DNA from: CAZRGV01 sp964599655
Lineage (GTDB): Bacteria; Planctomycetota; Planctomycetia; Isosphaerales; Isosphaeraceae
Reading direction: 5' to 3'
DNA length: 64,000 nucleotides
Assembly (NCBI GenBank): GCA_964599655.1
Contig: CAZRGV010000004.1
Span: 1 to 64,000, forward strand
Shown here one piece after another: positions 10,190 through 19,640 of this stretch; position 1 is the first letter of the stretch; every line of letters begins with the position of its first letter. The position numbers and the translations under genes were made by a program. The notes under the pieces are model-generated. The model had not been told where the DNA came from. It did not search any database and saw only the letters and a list, made by a program, of their open reading frames with translations.

Positions 10190-10241
10190 CAGGATATATT
10201 AATATTTTAACATTTCTTGTAAAGATGGACTTTCTTTAGTG
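10190..10241. promoter_or_regulatory. AT-rich leader of the P-type ATPase gene
   Basis: About 50 bp of very AT-rich DNA stand out against the GC-rich surroundings and include TATATT at 10195-10200, which could be a -10 element. No matching -35 is visible and no Shine-Dalgarno sequence precedes the ATPase start, so the precise role is unclear. Confidence 0.3.
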
Positions 10242-13001
10242 ATGAATGATAGTAAACGGGAACGAACGGGCTTGGACACGGTCTCCTTGGCTGGCCGGTC
10301 GTGGCATGCACTGGCTCCGGAGGAGGTTGCCAGGCAACTCGAGTCGAGCCTGGATCGGGGTCTGACGGATGCCGAGGCGGAGGCGAGGCGGCAACAATTC
10401 GGACCGAACCGTCTGGCGGAATCCCGAGGACGCTCGGCGTTTTCCATCCTCGTCGCCCAGTTTGGCAGCCTGATTGTCGGGTTGCTGGTCGCCGCGGCGC
10501 TGATTTCGCTGCTGCTGGGTGAGCGGCTCGAAGCGGTGGCGATCGTGGTCGTCATCCTGCTGAACGCCGTGATCGGGTTTCTGACCGAGTGGCGTGCCGA
10601 GCGGGCGTTGCTGGCCTTGCAGAAGCAGGTGGTTCCCGAGGCGAACGTCATTCGTGGCGGGACGGAGAAGCGCGTCGCGTCAGCCGAGCTTGTGCCGGGC
10701 GATCTTGTTGTGGTCGCGGCGGGTGAGCGTGTGCCGGCGGACGGCCGGGTGGTCGAGAGTGTCCGGCTCCAGATCGATGAAGCGGCCCTGACCGGCGAGT
10801 CGCACGCGGTTTTTAAGGAAACCAACAGCCGCTTTGAGCCGAACACACCTCTCGGCGATCGACGCAACATGGCCTTCATGGGAACCACCATCACCGATGG
10901 GCGAGGCCGGATTCTTGTCACGGCGACTGCCGGCCAGACCGAGATGGGCAAAGTCGGCGCGCTGATCGAGCAAGCCACGACCCAGCAGACGCCGCTCGAA
11001 CGCAAGCTGACGCAGCTCGGTCACTCGCTCATCGCCATTGTGCTGGTGCTCTGTGGCATCATTGTGATCGCTGGTTATGGGCGCGGTCTTGGTTTCCTGC
11101 CGATGCTGGAGGTCGGCATCTCGCTGGCGATCGCCGCCGTGCCTGAAGGCCTGCCCGCGGTGGCGACGATGACGTTGGCCATCGGCATGCAGCGCATGGC
11201 GAGGAGGCGAGCCCTGGTGCGGCGATTGCCCGCCGTGGAAACCCTGGGCTCGACCACGGTGATCTGTACCGACAAGACGGGCACCCTGACCAAGAATGAG
11301 ATGACGGTGCAGGCCCTCGTGCTCGACAACCGACGAATCGAAGTCACCGGAAGTGGCTACACGACGGCCGGCGAGTTCCGAGAAAACGGCCGGACGCTCG
11401 ACCCGAAAACCGACGCTCACCTTCGTCTCGCCTTGCGGATCGGAGCGCTGTGCAACGACGCCGGGATCGAACATCGCGACGGAGCCTCGATCGTCCTGGG
11501 TGACCCGACGGAAGGGGCCCTGCTGATCGCCGCCGAGAAGGCCGGGATCGATCGCGAGGCCCTCGATCGCGACGAGCCAAGGGTCAACGAGGTGCCGTTC
11601 GACAGTGAAAGCAAGCGCATGGTGACGGTCCACCGGAACAGCGATGGTGAAACCATTGCCTACATGAAGGGATCTCCGGCAGCCGTGATCGAATCCTGCC
11701 GTGGCCGCGTCACCGGGCATGGCGTCGAGCCGCTGACGGACGCTGATCGCGAGGCGATCCTGAAGGCCAATCAGGCGTTGGCGGAGGAGGCGCTCCGCGT
11801 GCTCGGCCTGGCGTACCGCGAACTCCCCGAAGAGTACGACGAGTCGGACCTCGACGAGAGTTATCTGTTCGTCGGCCTGGTCGGGATGATCGACCCACTG
11901 CGCGAGGAGGCCAAGGGGGCCATCGCCACTTGCCGCGCGGCGGGGATTCGCACGGTGATGATCACCGGAGACCAGGTCGCCACCGCCTCCGCGCTGGCCC
12001 GCCAGCTCGATCTCGATCACGACCTGCAAGGCCGCCGCTTGAAGACGGTGCATGTCAGCGACCTCGATGGACTCGACGACGAGGGGTGGAACCGTGTCGC
12101 CCGCGAGTCGGCCGTGTTCGCCCGGGTATCCCCTGAGTACAAGCTCCGGATTGTCGAGGCCCTTCAGCGTCAGGGGGAAATCGTGGCGATGACGGGGGAC
12201 GGCGTGAACGACGCGCCCGCCCTGAAGACCGCCGACATCGGTGTGGCCATGGGGATCAAGGGGACCGAGGTCGCCAAGGAAACAGCCGACATGATTATCA
12301 CGGACGATAACTTCGCGACGATCGTCAACGCCGTGGAACAAGGAAGAATTATTTATGCAAATATATTGAAATTTATACATTATCTCTTTTCTTGTAACTT
12401 CGCCGAGATCATCACGGTCTTTGTGGCGATCATGATCGGTTGGCCCTTGCCTCTGGGGCCGTTGCAGATCTTGTGGATGAACCTTGTGACCGATGTGTTT
12501 CCGGCGCTGGCGCTGGCGCTGGAGCCATCGGCTCCGAACATGATGCGGCAACCACCCCGGAAGCCCAACGAGCGACTTCTCCGGCCGGACTTTGTGACCT
12601 TGATCGCCTGGCAAGGGATGATGCTCGCCGGTTTGACGCTCTCCGTGTTCGCCATCGGTCTGCGATGGTATGGGGACTCGGGCGAGGGTTTGCGGCGGGC
12701 GGAGACCCTGGCCTTCATGACCCTGGCCCTTTCGCAGATCTTCCACGCCTTCAATGCCCGGTCGAAAAGCGAGAGTATTTTCACTCGTCGACTTTTTACG
12801 AACGGCTGGCTCTGGGCGGCGGTGGCGGTCTGCCTGTTGTTGCAGACCGTCGCGGTGACGCTGCCCTTGCTGCGACGGGTACTGCACACGACTTCGCCCA
12901 CCCTGATGGAATTCCTGCTCGTCAGCGCGGCTTCGCTGGCGCCGGTACTGATCGTGGAACTGTTCAAGCTTGGACGGAAACGAATTCAAAGGCCACACTG
13001 A
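10242..13001 (+). CDS. cation-transporting P-type ATPase, SERCA/PMCA-like Ca2+ pump
   Basis: The 919-residue product has every P-type ATPase landmark. These are an N-terminal cation-ATPase domain (GLTDAEAEARRQQFGPNRL), the actuator motif ALTGES, phosphorylation site CTDKTGTLTKNE, a KGSP nucleotide-binding motif and the hinge MTGDGVNDAPALKTADIGVA. Residues that bind Ca2+ in SERCA are conserved: VPEGLP in M4, SCNFAE (Asn and Glu) in M5 and MNLVTD (Asn, Thr, Asp) in M6. That supports Ca2+ specificity over H+ or Na+/K+. The ATG at 10242 is one codon after a possible GTG. Codons 12336-12395, encoding M5, are a striking run of A/T-ending codons (18 of 20). It sits downstream of the exchanger on the same strand. 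Confidence 0.95.
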   Translation: MNDSKRERTGLDTVSLAGRSWHALAPEEVARQLESSLDRGLTDAEAEARRQQFGPNRLAESRGRSAFSILVAQFGSLIVGLLVAAALISLLLGERLEAVAIVVVILLNAVIGFLTEWRAERALLALQKQVVPEANVIRGGTEKRVASAELVPGDLVVVAAGERVPADGRVVESVRLQIDEAALTGESHAVFKETNSRFEPNTPLGDRRNMAFMGTTITDGRGRILVTATAGQTEMGKVGALIEQATTQQTPLERKLTQLGHSLIAIVLVLCGIIVIAGYGRGLGFLPMLEVGISLAIAAVPEGLPAVATMTLAIGMQRMARRRALVRRLPAVETLGSTTVICTDKTGTLTKNEMTVQALVLDNRRIEVTGSGYTTAGEFRENGRTLDPKTDAHLRLALRIGALCNDAGIEHRDGASIVLGDPTEGALLIAAEKAGIDREALDRDEPRVNEVPFDSESKRMVTVHRNSDGETIAYMKGSPAAVIESCRGRVTGHGVEPLTDADREAILKANQALAEEALRVLGLAYRELPEEYDESDLDESYLFVGLVGMIDPLREEAKGAIATCRAAGIRTVMITGDQVATASALARQLDLDHDLQGRRLKTVHVSDLDGLDDEGWNRVARESAVFARVSPEYKLRIVEALQRQGEIVAMTGDGVNDAPALKTADIGVAMGIKGTEVAKETADMIITDDNFATIVNAVEQGRIIYANILKFIHYLFSCNFAEIITVFVAIMIGWPLPLGPLQILWMNLVTDVFPALALALEPSAPNMMRQPPRKPNERLLRPDFVTLIAWQGMMLAGLTLSVFAIGLRWYGDSGEGLRRAETLAFMTLALSQIFHAFNARSKSESIFTRRLFTNGWLWAAVAVCLLLQTVAVTLPLLRRVLHTTSPTLMEFLLVSAASLAPVLIVELFKLGRKRIQRPH

Positions 13002-13019
13002 TCTGAGGATGAGACATTC

Positions 13020-14531
13020 TTAGAGAGCATACAATTCGGTATATTTCTTTCTGATTGCCCGGATCAGCGGGCGATGATCGGGAGGGCCGCCGGTGACATG
13101 CTCGACCAGCTCTGAGGGGCGGTAGCGATGGCCATGACGGTGGACCTTGTCGCGAAGCCAGCCGAGCAGGCCGAGGAACTCGCCGCGGGCGAACGCCACG
13201 TCGAGGTCGCCGAGATCCTGGTTGGCGCGTTCGAAGAGCTGTGCGGCGTAGACGTTGCCGAGTGAGTAGGTTGGGAAGTAGCCGATCAGGCCGGCGCTCC
13301 AGTGGATGTCCTGCAGGCAGCCCTCGGCATCATTGTCCGGGGTGATTCCCAGATACGCCTGATACTTCTCGTTCCAGGCGGCCGGCACGTCGGCCGCCTG
13401 CAAGTCACCGCTGAGGAGGGCTTGCTCCAGCTCGAACCGGACGAGGATGTGGAGGTTGTAGGTGACCTCGTCGGCCCGCACGCGGTTGAGCGAGGGTTCG
13501 ACGTGGTTGACCGCGAAGTGGAAGGCGTCGAGCGAAACGTCGGAGAGGGCCTCGTGGAAGATCTGGCGAGCCAGTGGGAACGCATAATTCCAGAACGAGC
13601 GGCTTCGGCCCACGGCGTTTTCCCAGAGCCTCGACTGCGATTCGTGGACGCCCAGCGAGACGGCCTCACCCATTGGGGTGCCGTAGTGCTCGGGGTCGAG
13701 ACCTTGGTCGTAGAGGCCGTGGCCTACCTCGTGGAGAATTCCGAAAAAGGCTTCGCCGAAGTTGTGGGGATCGAACCGCGTGGTGATGCGGCAGTCGCCC
13801 GGTCCGATGCCGCTGCAGAACGGATGCTCGGTCGTGTCGAGCCGTCCTCGGCGAAAGTCGAAGCCGACAGCCGCCGCCATGATTTCCCCGAAGACGCGCT
13901 GACGATCCAACGGGTATTCGCGATGGAGAATCGTCTGATCGGGCTTGCGGCGCGCCTCGGCGATGGCCGCGACCAAGGGGACGAGATCTTGCCTCAGGGC
14001 GTCAAAGAGACTCGCGAGTTCGCGGGCACGGGCCCCCGGCTCATACTCGTCGAGCAAGGCGTCGTACGCGAGATCGCCGTAACCCAGGCACTCGGCCTCT
14101 TGCCGCTTGAGAGCGACGATCAACTCAAGGTGAGGACGGAACCGAGCGAAGTCGCGGTCGCGGCGGGCGACGACCCACGCTTGCTGGCCGGTCGACGTGG
14201 CACGCGCCAGCTCCTCGACGAGCGAGCGAGGCAGCCTGGTCAGCCGGTCATAGGTACGTCGGATTTCCCGGACGTTGACGGCCGCGGGCGTATCCCGCTG
14301 GGCGATCAGGTCGGACGCTTCCAGCGCTTCGAGCAGCGCGCCGATCTTCGGGTCGGTTGCTTTCTCATGGTGCAAACCCGCGAGCAAGGCAAGCTGATTG
14401 CCCCGATGTTCACCGCCGCCACGGGGCATGTAGGTTTGCTCGTCCCAGCTCAGCAACGAGGCGCACGACGCCAGCACCGCGACTTCATGAGAACGCCGGA
14501 CAAGTTCTTCGTACGTTGCTTCTGTGTTCAT
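13020..14531 (-). CDS. M32 family metallocarboxypeptidase (Taq carboxypeptidase)
   Basis: The 503-residue product matches the length of thermostable carboxypeptidase Taq. The zinc-binding HExxH motif is present as GILHEVGHGLYDQGL. Other M32 signatures include LLSWDEQTYMPRGGGEHRG near the N-terminus and GEAVSLGVHESQSRLWEN. The open frame extends to 14822, but the ATG at 14529-14531 (MNTEATYEELVRRS) was chosen because homology begins there. It is a cytoplasmic enzyme that removes C-terminal residues from peptides. It is transcribed away from the ATP-grasp gene, with a 163-bp divergent region between them. Confidence 0.94.
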   Translation of the reverse strand: MNTEATYEELVRRSHEVAVLASCASLLSWDEQTYMPRGGGEHRGNQLALLAGLHHEKATDPKIGALLEALEASDLIAQRDTPAAVNVREIRRTYDRLTRLPRSLVEELARATSTGQQAWVVARRDRDFARFRPHLELIVALKRQEAECLGYGDLAYDALLDEYEPGARARELASLFDALRQDLVPLVAAIAEARRKPDQTILHREYPLDRQRVFGEIMAAAVGFDFRRGRLDTTEHPFCSGIGPGDCRITTRFDPHNFGEAFFGILHEVGHGLYDQGLDPEHYGTPMGEAVSLGVHESQSRLWENAVGRSRSFWNYAFPLARQIFHEALSDVSLDAFHFAVNHVEPSLNRVRADEVTYNLHILVRFELEQALLSGDLQAADVPAAWNEKYQAYLGITPDNDAEGCLQDIHWSAGLIGYFPTYSLGNVYAAQLFERANQDLGDLDVAFARGEFLGLLGWLRDKVHRHGHRYRPSELVEHVTGGPPDHRPLIRAIRKKYTELYAL

Positions 14532-14694
14532 AATGATGAGTCTACTCGATTCGGGCACGATCGGCAACCTGTCGACCTTGATTCTAGCGATCTTCTCCGG
14601 CTCGCGAGACGGTACTTTCGCGAGATCCGGCCAATGATGAGAATGGAAGGACACCGAGCGTGCCCTTCTCGATCCTTGATGGAGCCAGCCCCCC

Positions 14695-16161
14695 GTGCTC
14701 ACGCCCGCCGAAGAACTGGGCCTCAGCGGCCTGAGCCTGGCCAGCCGTGTTCGCAGGGCCTTCTTCAAGATCTCGGAGCCAACGTTGCTGGAGCTACTGG
14801 ACCGTGTCCATGAGGAAGCCACTCGACGGCACCTGATCTACCTGCGAGAAGGTCAGCCCGAGACGATCCGCATTTTGCCTTGTCCGCTCACGGTGCTGCC
14901 CGATCAGCTCGCTTACATTCATTCGGTCTCGCTGACGCTTCTGAACGCGCTGAGACGGCTTCCCGAGATGTACCTTCAGGATCGGAGCGTCCGGGAGGTC
15001 TTGCAACTTGAACCGGACGAGGAAGCGTGGTTTCGCGAGTGCTGGAGTGAAGGGCCTCGCGACAACGACCCTGTCTTCGGACGGCTCGATGCCGTGGTTG
15101 ACCTGATCAGCCCGATGTGGAAGAGTTCGTTGCGGTTTCTCGAACCGAACCTCTGCGGCGTCGGCGGAATTCACCTGGTTCCCACCTGCGACGAGATCGT
15201 GGCCGACGTGGTTCGACCCGTCTTGCATGCGAACGACCCGAGCCTTCGTCTTGAAGTTGCCCAGGACATCCGGGAACTCCTGATGCAGGAGATGCTCGAC
15301 CACTTGCAGGTCCTCGGCCGACCCGCGAGGAATCTTTGCTTCGTCGAGCCGACCCACGCGGGCAGTGGCCCCGATGAGCAAGAGGCGCTGGCGCGTTACT
15401 ATCATGATCGGTACGGACTTCGGGTTCTGCACGCCGACCCCGCCGACCTGGGCCATCGAGCCGGTGAGGTCTTCTGCGAGGGAGAGCCGGTCGAACTGGC
15501 CTATCGTGACTATGAGGTTCGCGACCTCTTGGCCCTGGAGCGCGAGGGGGTCGACATCCAACCGATGCGGGCGCTCTTCCGGCAGAACCGCATCATCTCC
15601 TCCATCACCGGCGAGTTCGACCAGAAGAGCTGCTGGGAGATCCTGACCGATCCAGGATTCACGGATCGCTTCTTCCATGCCTCGGAACGACAGGTCTTCC
15701 GGCGACATGTTCTGTGGACTCGCCTGGTGTCGGATCGGCGCACGACCGTTCCGGGCGGTGAGACGGACGACTTGCTCGAGTTTATTCGGAGGGAACAGGA
15801 AGGGCTCGTCCTGAAACCGAACCGGGCCTATGGTGGTACCGGTGTCTTGATCGGTGGGTTGTTGAGTCCGTCGGAGTGGGACTCGGCCATCGAGCGGATC
15901 GTGACCGGCGAGGAACGATGGGTCGTCCAGCAACTGGCGAGCATCCCGGTCAGCGAGTTCCCGGTGATTGGCCCCGGAGGCGGGCTGCATGTCGAGCCGT
16001 TCTACACGGTTATGGGCTTCGCGGCGACCGAGAACGGTTTGGCGATCCTGGCGAGGGCCTCGCAGAAGCAAGTGGTCAACGTCGCCCAGCGCGGGGGGAT
16101 GTGCTCGGTGATGCTGGGACATCCCCCGGCCTCGTTGCATGGACCTGGACCGCATCGTTGA
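14695..16161 (+). CDS. circularly permuted ATP-grasp-like protein, substrate unknown
   Basis: The 488-residue product starts with GTG at 14695; GGAG lies 10 nt upstream. The C-terminal part (about residues 360-475) carries EGLVLKPNRAYGGTGVLIGG, then a WVVQQL segment and GGGLHVEPFYTVMGF. These resemble the nucleotide-binding core of circularly permuted ATP-grasp proteins (the glutathionylspermidine-synthase-like group). The N-terminal ~300 residues show no family I recognise. Such enzymes usually join a carboxylate to an amine, but the substrate cannot be read from sequence, and no glutamate-amine ligase partner or A-E2-like gene is nearby. The S9 peptidase follows 118 nt later on the same strand. 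Confidence 0.7.
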   Translation: MLTPAEELGLSGLSLASRVRRAFFKISEPTLLELLDRVHEEATRRHLIYLREGQPETIRILPCPLTVLPDQLAYIHSVSLTLLNALRRLPEMYLQDRSVREVLQLEPDEEAWFRECWSEGPRDNDPVFGRLDAVVDLISPMWKSSLRFLEPNLCGVGGIHLVPTCDEIVADVVRPVLHANDPSLRLEVAQDIRELLMQEMLDHLQVLGRPARNLCFVEPTHAGSGPDEQEALARYYHDRYGLRVLHADPADLGHRAGEVFCEGEPVELAYRDYEVRDLLALEREGVDIQPMRALFRQNRIISSITGEFDQKSCWEILTDPGFTDRFFHASERQVFRRHVLWTRLVSDRRTTVPGGETDDLLEFIRREQEGLVLKPNRAYGGTGVLIGGLLSPSEWDSAIERIVTGEERWVVQQLASIPVSEFPVIGPGGGLHVEPFYTVMGFAATENGLAILARASQKQVVNVAQRGGMCSVMLGHPPASLHGPGPHR

Positions 16162-16279
16162 TGGATCGTTGGCGCGTCGTTGACCGGCAACGGTCGTCGC
16201 CGCATGATCGACACTCAATCCGTTTCGCCGGCTCGTGGCACGCGACCCTTCGCGTCTCCGCGGACCATTGAGGAAGACC

Positions 16280-18229
16280 ATGAGAAACCGGATCGTCGCA
16301 CTCGGCTTCGTCCTCGCGTTCCCCTTCGCGCCGGCGGCCATCGGCCAGGTTGTGCCCGACTCGATCGTGGCGGAGGGGATTCCCGACATTCCCGAGGAAC
16401 TGGCTCGGTCGCTCAACCGCTACCAGAACATCCGGACCGCGTCGTTCCAGGATTGGGTGGCGGATCGCCGGGAGATGCTGATTCTCACCCGGTTCGCCGA
16501 CACCAACCAGGTCCATCAGGTCGCCATGCCAGGCGGCGCGAGAACGCAGTTGACCTTCTTTCCCGAGCGCGTGCTGGGGGCCTCGGCGAGGCCGAACCAC
16601 GCCCAGTTCGTCTTCTCCATGGATGAAGGCGGAGCCGAGAATTACCAGATCTTCCTCGACGACCCGCGAACCGGTGACGTGGTGCGGCTCACGGATGGCG
16701 CCTCGCGAAACACAGGACCGCGATGGTCGAACTCGGGCGATCTGCTGGCCTGGAGCAGCAACGCCCGGAACGGCCGGGACCTGGATCTATACGTCTCGTC
16801 CGCCACCGACCCGAAACTGGTCCGCCGGTTTCATGAGGTCGAGGGAACCTGGACTGTGGCCGACTGGTCGCCCGACAACCGGCGCGTCGCGGCGGTTGAG
16901 TACATCTCCATCAACGAGTCGTATGTCCATTTGATCGAACTCGCGACCGGGAACGTTGAGACGGTTACGCCTCGAAGCAAGGACAGGGACGCCCCCAAGG
17001 TCTCGTATGGCAACGTCCGATGGGCCAAGGACGGCAAGTCGCTCTACTGGACGACCGACCGGGATTCGGAGTTCCAACGACTGGCTCGGTATAACCTGGA
17101 GTCGGGAGAGTCGACCACACTGACCGAAGAGATCCCCTGGGATATCGAAGAATTCGACGTTTCGGATGACGGCGAGTGGATCGCAGTGGTGGCCAACGTG
17201 GACGGCATCTCGACTATCTATTTATTAAGAAATCAGCTTGGAAGTGAACCCGCTACGTTTCAAGACTTGCGTGGACAAATCTCTGGGTTGACATACCGAT
17301 CTGGATCGCATGAGTTCGCCTTCACCATGAGCTCGGCGACTTCACCGTCCGACGTCTATTCCTTCAGCATCCCTGACCTTGCCCTAACGCGATGGACTCA
17401 GAGCGAGACGGGCGGCCTCGATCCCGACTCATTCGCGGTGCCCGAGCTGATCCACTACAAGACCTTTGACGACCGCGAGATTCCCGCGTTCGTCTACAGG
17501 CCAGGCACGGCGAAGTTTCCGGGGCCTCGACCGGTCATCATCAACATTCACGGCGGGCCCGAGGGGCAGTTCCGGCCCGGTTTTCTGGGACGGACCAATT
17601 ACCTGATCAACGAATTGGGGATTGTGTTGATTTTTCCGAATGTGCGGGGTTCGTCGGGTTACGGAAAGTCGTACCTGACGCTCGACAACGGCATGAACCG
17701 CGAGGGGGCGGTCAAGGACATTGGCGCCCTGCTGGACTGGATCGCGCAACAGCCGGGCCTGGATGCGAAACGCGTCGGCGTGACGGGTGGTTCGTATGGC
17801 GGCTTCATGTCGCTGGCCACGCAAACGAACTACAACGACCGGATCAAGGCGGGCATCGACATCGTCGGTATCTCCAACTTCGTCACCTTCCTGAAGAGCA
17901 CCCAGAGTTATCGTCGCGACCTCCGGCGCGCCGAGTACGGCGATGAGCGAGATCCCGAGACGCGGGCGTTTCTGGAACGAGTATCCCCCCTCACCAACGC
18001 CGACAAGATCAAGACGCCGATTCTCGTCGTGCAAGGTCAAAACGACCCACGGGTGCCGAGGACCGAGGCCGAGCAAGTCGTCGAGAAGGTGCGAAAGAAC
18101 GGCGGACCGGTCTGGTATGTTCTGGGCAAGAACGAGGGACACGGGTTCGCGAAGAAGGCGAACCAGGACTACCTTCAGGCCGTCGAGATCCTGTTCTGGA
18201 AGCGCTTTCTTCTGGACGAGACCGACTGA
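16280..18229 (+). CDS. secreted S9 family prolyl oligopeptidase-type peptidase
   Basis: The 649-residue product begins with a signal peptide (MRNRIVALGFVLAFPFAPAA). A seven-bladed beta-propeller of WD/TolB type follows (about residues 60-380), then an alpha/beta hydrolase domain. The catalytic serine is in GVTGGSYGGFMSL, the aspartate in VQGQNDPRVP and the histidine in NEGHGFAKK, in the order expected for S9. It probably trims peptides in the periplasm. The ATG at 16280 was selected over the upstream 16235 start because a GAGGAAG ribosome-binding site precedes it and it yields the signal peptide. Codons between about 17210 and 17312 are unusually rich in A/T third positions, including TTA TTA AGA. 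Confidence 0.95.
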   Translation: MRNRIVALGFVLAFPFAPAAIGQVVPDSIVAEGIPDIPEELARSLNRYQNIRTASFQDWVADRREMLILTRFADTNQVHQVAMPGGARTQLTFFPERVLGASARPNHAQFVFSMDEGGAENYQIFLDDPRTGDVVRLTDGASRNTGPRWSNSGDLLAWSSNARNGRDLDLYVSSATDPKLVRRFHEVEGTWTVADWSPDNRRVAAVEYISINESYVHLIELATGNVETVTPRSKDRDAPKVSYGNVRWAKDGKSLYWTTDRDSEFQRLARYNLESGESTTLTEEIPWDIEEFDVSDDGEWIAVVANVDGISTIYLLRNQLGSEPATFQDLRGQISGLTYRSGSHEFAFTMSSATSPSDVYSFSIPDLALTRWTQSETGGLDPDSFAVPELIHYKTFDDREIPAFVYRPGTAKFPGPRPVIINIHGGPEGQFRPGFLGRTNYLINELGIVLIFPNVRGSSGYGKSYLTLDNGMNREGAVKDIGALLDWIAQQPGLDAKRVGVTGGSYGGFMSLATQTNYNDRIKAGIDIVGISNFVTFLKSTQSYRRDLRRAEYGDERDPETRAFLERVSPLTNADKIKTPILVVQGQNDPRVPRTEAEQVVEKVRKNGGPVWYVLGKNEGHGFAKKANQDYLQAVEILFWKRFLLDETD

Positions 18230-18261
18230 TCGACTCGCGAAACGAACCCGAGCAAGCCGGC

Positions 18262-19269
18262 TCAGGTGGCACGCCTGGCGCGTTGGAGCCTGGCTCTCCG
18301 GGCTCGGCGGTTGCCGTTCGGTCGATCGGGCGGCTTCACGATCGACATCGAGAGCGTTGTCGTGACCGGATGACCCAGCGACAGCGCGAACGATTGCGCC
18401 GGTTTTTCGGCGAGTAACGACTCGAAGTCGTCAACCACGAGCGGGGGTTCCGCCGCTGGAGTTTGCGGCGGCTTCGGTTCGGAGACCGCGACCCTCGGTT
18501 CGCTCGATCGTGGGAGGGCGGAAACCGGGACCGGTGGCGTGGTCGCTCGCTCCTTTCGATAGGAGCGAAGTCGGTCGATCGCCCAGTAGAAGGCGCGTGA
18601 GGCGGCGGACTCGCGACGGAGGAGCCGGCGGGATTCGTCGCTGATTCCAAGCCCCTGGCCTCGCATGGCTCGTTCGCGATCGCGAGCGTCGAGCTCGTCG
18701 AGAACGTCGCGCTGAAGGGTCTTCAATTCGGCAATCTGCGATTCGGCGAGGGCAATGAGGGCGTCGAGACCCCCCTCGTCGAACGGGGCACCGGCGCGGA
18801 GATCTCGAGGCGTTCCGAGCAGGTCGAGGGCGAGGGATCGCCTCGCGTCCTTGATCTCGCCTTCGGCTCGAACGACGTCGGCCAGGCGTTGCCAGCGGTC
18901 AATCAACCAGCGGCAGCCTTGCGTAGTCGCCTTCAGGTGCGAGACGACGCGTGAGGGATTTCGGTGGAGGGTCGCGCCGAGATCCTCGGCCTCGCGAACG
19001 CGGTCGTCGTCCCAGCAAAGGGCGGCCCGCTCGGCGAGTCTGGATCGCTCGGCGTTTTCCAGGTGATAACAACGATCGGCCTGAAACGACGACCGGGCCG
19101 TCAGGACGACAAGCGATCGTTCCAACGGGTCGGCCGGCTGAAGGTCGTGTTCCAGGTCCGTGATCCGGGCGGCGAGCGCGGCCGCCTCGCTTTCGGGGGT
19201 CAGGTCGTGAAACAGAGCGACATGAAATGAGTCGTTTTGAACGACGTTGTTGTCGATGCAAAGGGTCAT
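18262..19269 (-). CDS. conserved planctomycete-type hypothetical protein
   Basis: The 335-residue product is not a family I can name. It is mostly charged and probably helical; the N-terminal region starts MTLCIDNNVVQNDSFHVALF, the centre has TQGCRWLIDRWQRLADV and RSLALDLLGTP, and the C-terminal third is proline-rich ending in a basic tail (RRARRARLQRARRAT). It has no signal peptide or membrane segment, so it is probably cytoplasmic, and the basic tail could contact nucleic acid (inference). The ATG at 19267-19269 has GAGGAC 6 nt upstream. It is convergent with the S9 peptidase and divergent from the haem protein gene. Confidence 0.7.
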   Translation of the reverse strand: MTLCIDNNVVQNDSFHVALFHDLTPESEAAALAARITDLEHDLQPADPLERSLVVLTARSSFQADRCYHLENAERSRLAERAALCWDDDRVREAEDLGATLHRNPSRVVSHLKATTQGCRWLIDRWQRLADVVRAEGEIKDARRSLALDLLGTPRDLRAGAPFDEGGLDALIALAESQIAELKTLQRDVLDELDARDRERAMRGQGLGISDESRRLLRRESAASRAFYWAIDRLRSYRKERATTPPVPVSALPRSSEPRVAVSEPKPPQTPAAEPPLVVDDFESLLAEKPAQSFALSLGHPVTTTLSMSIVKPPDRPNGNRRARRARLQRARRAT

Positions 19270-19640
19270 GCTGTCGTCCTCAGTAAAAACACACGTCGGA
19301 TTTGGAGCTCCGCGCGTCTTCGAGTCGCCTTACGTTCGTGCTCCTTACACCTGTTAACATCGAAGGAAGCCCGTCCGGCTAACGAAGAATCTGGAAAAAG
19401 ACTCCAAAAATGTCGGGCTGAGGGCGGTATAGACGGCATCGAGAGAGCAATTCGACCGGGGAGTGGTCGTCGGAAAGATCGCGACGCGACGATTCGAAAC
19501 ATTGCGAGCCAGCGTCAGGAGGGTTAGTCTGACTCCGTTGACGATCACCCGACGAATTGCCCCGAACGGCTCGCGATCCGTCGAGCCGAATCCACAGGAT
19601 CGTGCCCCGCCTGAGACGTTGCCAACCGGGAGCTCCCAAC
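19270..19640. other. 371-bp divergent intergenic region
   Basis: It lies between the hypothetical gene (minus) and the PVC haem-protein gene (plus). It contains short AT-richer stretches near 19285 and 19350 (TGTTAACAT) that may belong to promoters. No gene, RNA or convincing -35/-10 pair was recognised. Confidence 0.5.

Noticed and set aside
10680..12998. 772-codon antisense open frame opposite the Ca2+ ATPase
   Set aside because: Long antisense frames are expected in GC-rich genes with strong third-position bias; no motifs or ribosome-binding site, and the ATPase is unambiguous.
13302..14813. 503-codon plus-strand frame opposite the M32 carboxypeptidase
   Set aside because: The minus strand carries the HEVGH zinc motif and the full family pattern; the plus frame is a shadow.
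16226..16245. Sigma-54-like TGGCAC promoter before the S9 peptidase
   Set aside because: The -12 GC element does not fit at the required spacing.
14794..16416. 540-codon antisense frame opposite the ATP-grasp gene
   Set aside because: Same artefact; the plus-strand frame has recognisable ATP-grasp motifs.
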